Source: Spirochaetia bacterium
GTDB lineage: Bacteria > Spirochaetota > Spirochaetia > Treponematales > Treponemataceae
DNA: 13,712 nucleotides
NCBI GenBank assembly: GCA_900770075.1
Contig: CAAGIZ010000145.1
Location: 1-13,712, forward strand
Direction: 5' to 3'
Positions within the stretch are counted from its first letter, which is position 1. Each line of letters starts with the position of its first letter. Positions 12,795-13,712 of the stretch are shown one piece after another. The notes under the pieces are model-generated. The model had not been told where the DNA came from. It made no database searches and saw nothing but the letters and a program-made list of their open reading frames with translations. Both the position numbers and the translations under genes were made by a program.

Positions 12795-13559
12795 TCAGCC
12801 GCTGTTCTTTATTCTGACAGCTTCTTCCTCACAGATTCTCGCCGTTCTTTCATCTCCGATACGATAATAAACAGAAGCCATCTTCTGCAGAAAAAAAGCA
12901 TCATCAGCATTCCCGAAATTTAATTCGAGAGCACGCTCCCATGCATCAAGGCAAAGTTCATCGGCAACATTTCCTTCAAGACGAAACTTCAGGACAGTTC
13001 TTGCCAGTTCCATGACCTCAGGAAAAAAAAGTCTGAAATACGAATAGCTGTATTCCATCCTTATAATCTGCTCCAAAAGGATAAAAGCATCGTAAAACTC
13101 TTCATGCAAAACCAGTTCCTCACAGAGAATAAAACCATAGTCCATAAAATCTTCACGAGTAAACCAGTCAGAAAGCTTAAAACGAGCACAAGACTTGCAG
13201 GTATCGACAAATTCCCTCACAGCATCATCTTCCCTGGCATGCAAAAGATCAAAAAAAATCAATTTAGCCCTGCTTTCTTCATCATTTCTCTTTAAAAGCC
13301 AGGTTCTATAGTCAAAAGAACTGAAATTTCTGGCAGTTTTTGACCGATACCGGTAAAAATACGTTTCATCAAACAGAGAGCGCTGCCTTACATCCGATAA
13401 AATCTCATAAGCTTTTACAAGCTCCCGAAAAGCAGCGGCATCGGAAAATTCACCCGCCGTATCAGGATGCAAAAGTTTTGCCTTTTTTCTGTAGGCACGG
13501 CGAATTTCCGCAACCGTTGCTCCCGGATTAACACCTAAAATTTTATAACAGTCTTTCAA
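12795..13559 (-). CDS. J-domain protein with helical C-terminal region
   Basis: A 254-aa protein with an N-terminal J domain (about 3-66): YKILGVNPGAT, an AYRKKAKLLHPD stretch with the diagnostic HPD at 31-33, and AYEILSDVRQRSLFDE. It would stimulate the ATPase of a DnaK partner. There is no Gly/Phe linker or zinc-finger domain, so it is not canonical DnaJ. The rest is helical and acidic, and near the C-terminus (about 205-250) it looks TPR-like (ADELCLDAWERALELN, ASVYYRIGDERTARICEEEA). The client is unknown. The start is a TTG (13559-13557), fixed by the J-domain consensus and by an in-frame TAA four codons upstream. The promoter predicts a transcript start only a few bases before it. Confidence 0.85.
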   Translation of the reverse strand: MKDCYKILGVNPGATVAEIRRAYRKKAKLLHPDTAGEFSDAAAFRELVKAYEILSDVRQRSLFDETYFYRYRSKTARNFSSFDYRTWLLKRNDEESRAKLIFFDLLHAREDDAVREFVDTCKSCARFKLSDWFTREDFMDYGFILCEELVLHEEFYDAFILLEQIIRMEYSYSYFRLFFPEVMELARTVLKFRLEGNVADELCLDAWERALELNFGNADDAFFLQKMASVYYRIGDERTARICEEEAVRIKNSG

Positions 13560-13568
13560 AGTGCTTTA

Positions 13569-13597
13569 ATTATATTGACAATCATTTTTTTTTACAA
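13569..13597 (-). promoter_or_regulatory. sigma-70 promoter of the J-domain gene
   Basis: Minus strand: -35 TTGTAA (13597-13592), a 17-nt spacer, -10 TATAAT (13574-13569). The predicted start is near 13562, which leaves about 2-5 nt before the TTG start codon. Confidence 0.65.
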
Positions 13598-13624
13598 TGA
13601 ATATAAAAGGATTAAGAGACATAT

Positions 13625-13664
13625 AAAAAAGGCTGCCATACAGAAAACTGCATCGACAGCCTTT
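13625..13664 (-). terminator. rho-independent terminator of an upstream minus-strand gene
   Basis: Minus strand: AAAGGCTG (13664-13657) pairs with CAGCCTTT (13635-13628), with an inner CAG/CTG stem (13650-13648, 13643-13641), followed by a T-run that overlaps the stem base (13630-13625). It precedes the J-domain promoter and would end a transcript entering from beyond the contig end. Confidence 0.75.
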
Positions 13665-13667
13665 ATC

Positions 13668-13691
13668 TTACTTTGCCAAAGCTTTCAGAAG
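13668..13691 (-). CDS. possible C-terminal codons of a gene cut by the contig end
   Basis: Just upstream of the terminator on the minus strand, one frame reads LLKALAK and then TAA (13670-13668). The placement four nt before a terminator stem fits the 3' end of a gene, but seven codons cannot identify it. Another frame also ends nearby, so the choice of frame is uncertain. Confidence 0.25.
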   Translation of the reverse strand, partial: LLKALAK

Positions 13692-13692
13692 T

Positions 13693-13712
13693 AGATCGGA
13701 AGAGCGTCGTGT
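13693..13712. other. Illumina TruSeq adapter sequence at the contig end (artefact)
   Basis: The last 20 bases begin AGATCGGAAGAGC and match, from memory, the first 20 bases of the TruSeq universal-adapter read-through sequence. This is not genomic. The true insert ends at 13692. Confidence 0.95.

Noticed and set aside
11993..12817. Plus-strand open frame of 274 codons opposite map
   Set aside because: Antisense shadow of methionine aminopeptidase, whose metal ligands are all intact on the minus strand.
1..13712. tRNA, rRNA, insertion sequence, phage, toxin-antitoxin or defence genes
   Set aside because: I looked for these by eye and saw no cloverleaf, rRNA-like stretch, transposase, integrase or defence motif; a tRNAscan or HMM search would be decisive.

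Overview
The window looks like a low-GC spirochaete chromosome, most likely Treponema or a close relative. The evidence is a minus-strand cluster in the order rplU-prp-rpmA-obg-nadD-yqeK-LCP protein-rsfS, a loose spirochaetal-type lipobox on an HtrA protease, an AT-rich coding style, and a PlsC-type acyltransferase and CstA permease of the kind seen in Treponema. The genus is inferred, not proven. Both ends look like assembly-contig ends. The first gene is open at base 1, and the last 20 bases (13693-13712) match an Illumina TruSeq adapter rather than genome.

Left part (1-1260, plus strand): a 5'-truncated plsC-like acyltransferase, then about 450 bp of decayed sequence ending in a C-terminal remnant of a WYL-domain regulator, then a bidirectional terminator. 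Next (1288-3583, minus strand) is a two-gene operon with a good sigma-70 promoter: an unrecognised 177-aa protein whose stop overlaps the start of a CstA-family transporter (ATGA overlap). A GC-rich, palindrome-rich segment (3611-3765) follows. After it comes a self-contained plus-strand unit of promoter, strong RBS, 80-aa extremely acidic protein with no basic residue, and terminator (3796-4179).

Centre (4237-10084, minus strand): the ribosome-assembly and NAD cluster. rplU, prp and rpmA form the promoter-proximal unit, driven by TTGACT-N18-TATAAT, and end at a strong terminator (8766-8801). A roughly 630-bp gap rich in inverted repeats separates them from obg. Then obg, nadD, yqeK, an LCP-like protein and rsfS are tightly packed with overlaps or short gaps. 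Obg and RsfS act on the large ribosomal subunit, NadD makes NAD, and YqeK is a probable Ap4A hydrolase.

Right part (10321-13664, minus strand): an HtrA/DegQ-type lipoprotein protease with its own promoter, methionine aminopeptidase (map), and a J-domain protein whose predicted mRNA is nearly leaderless. These share a protein-maturation and quality-control theme. A terminator and seven possible codons of another minus-strand gene precede the adapter.

Most of the window is ordinary core chromosome. The points worth a second look are the acidic microprotein, the Prp protease kept beside an L27 with no cleavable extension, the foldback elements, the degenerate LCP protein, the probably leaderless J-domain gene and the adapter contamination. 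I did not see a convincing new multi-gene system, mobile element with transposase, CRISPR array, tRNA or rRNA.
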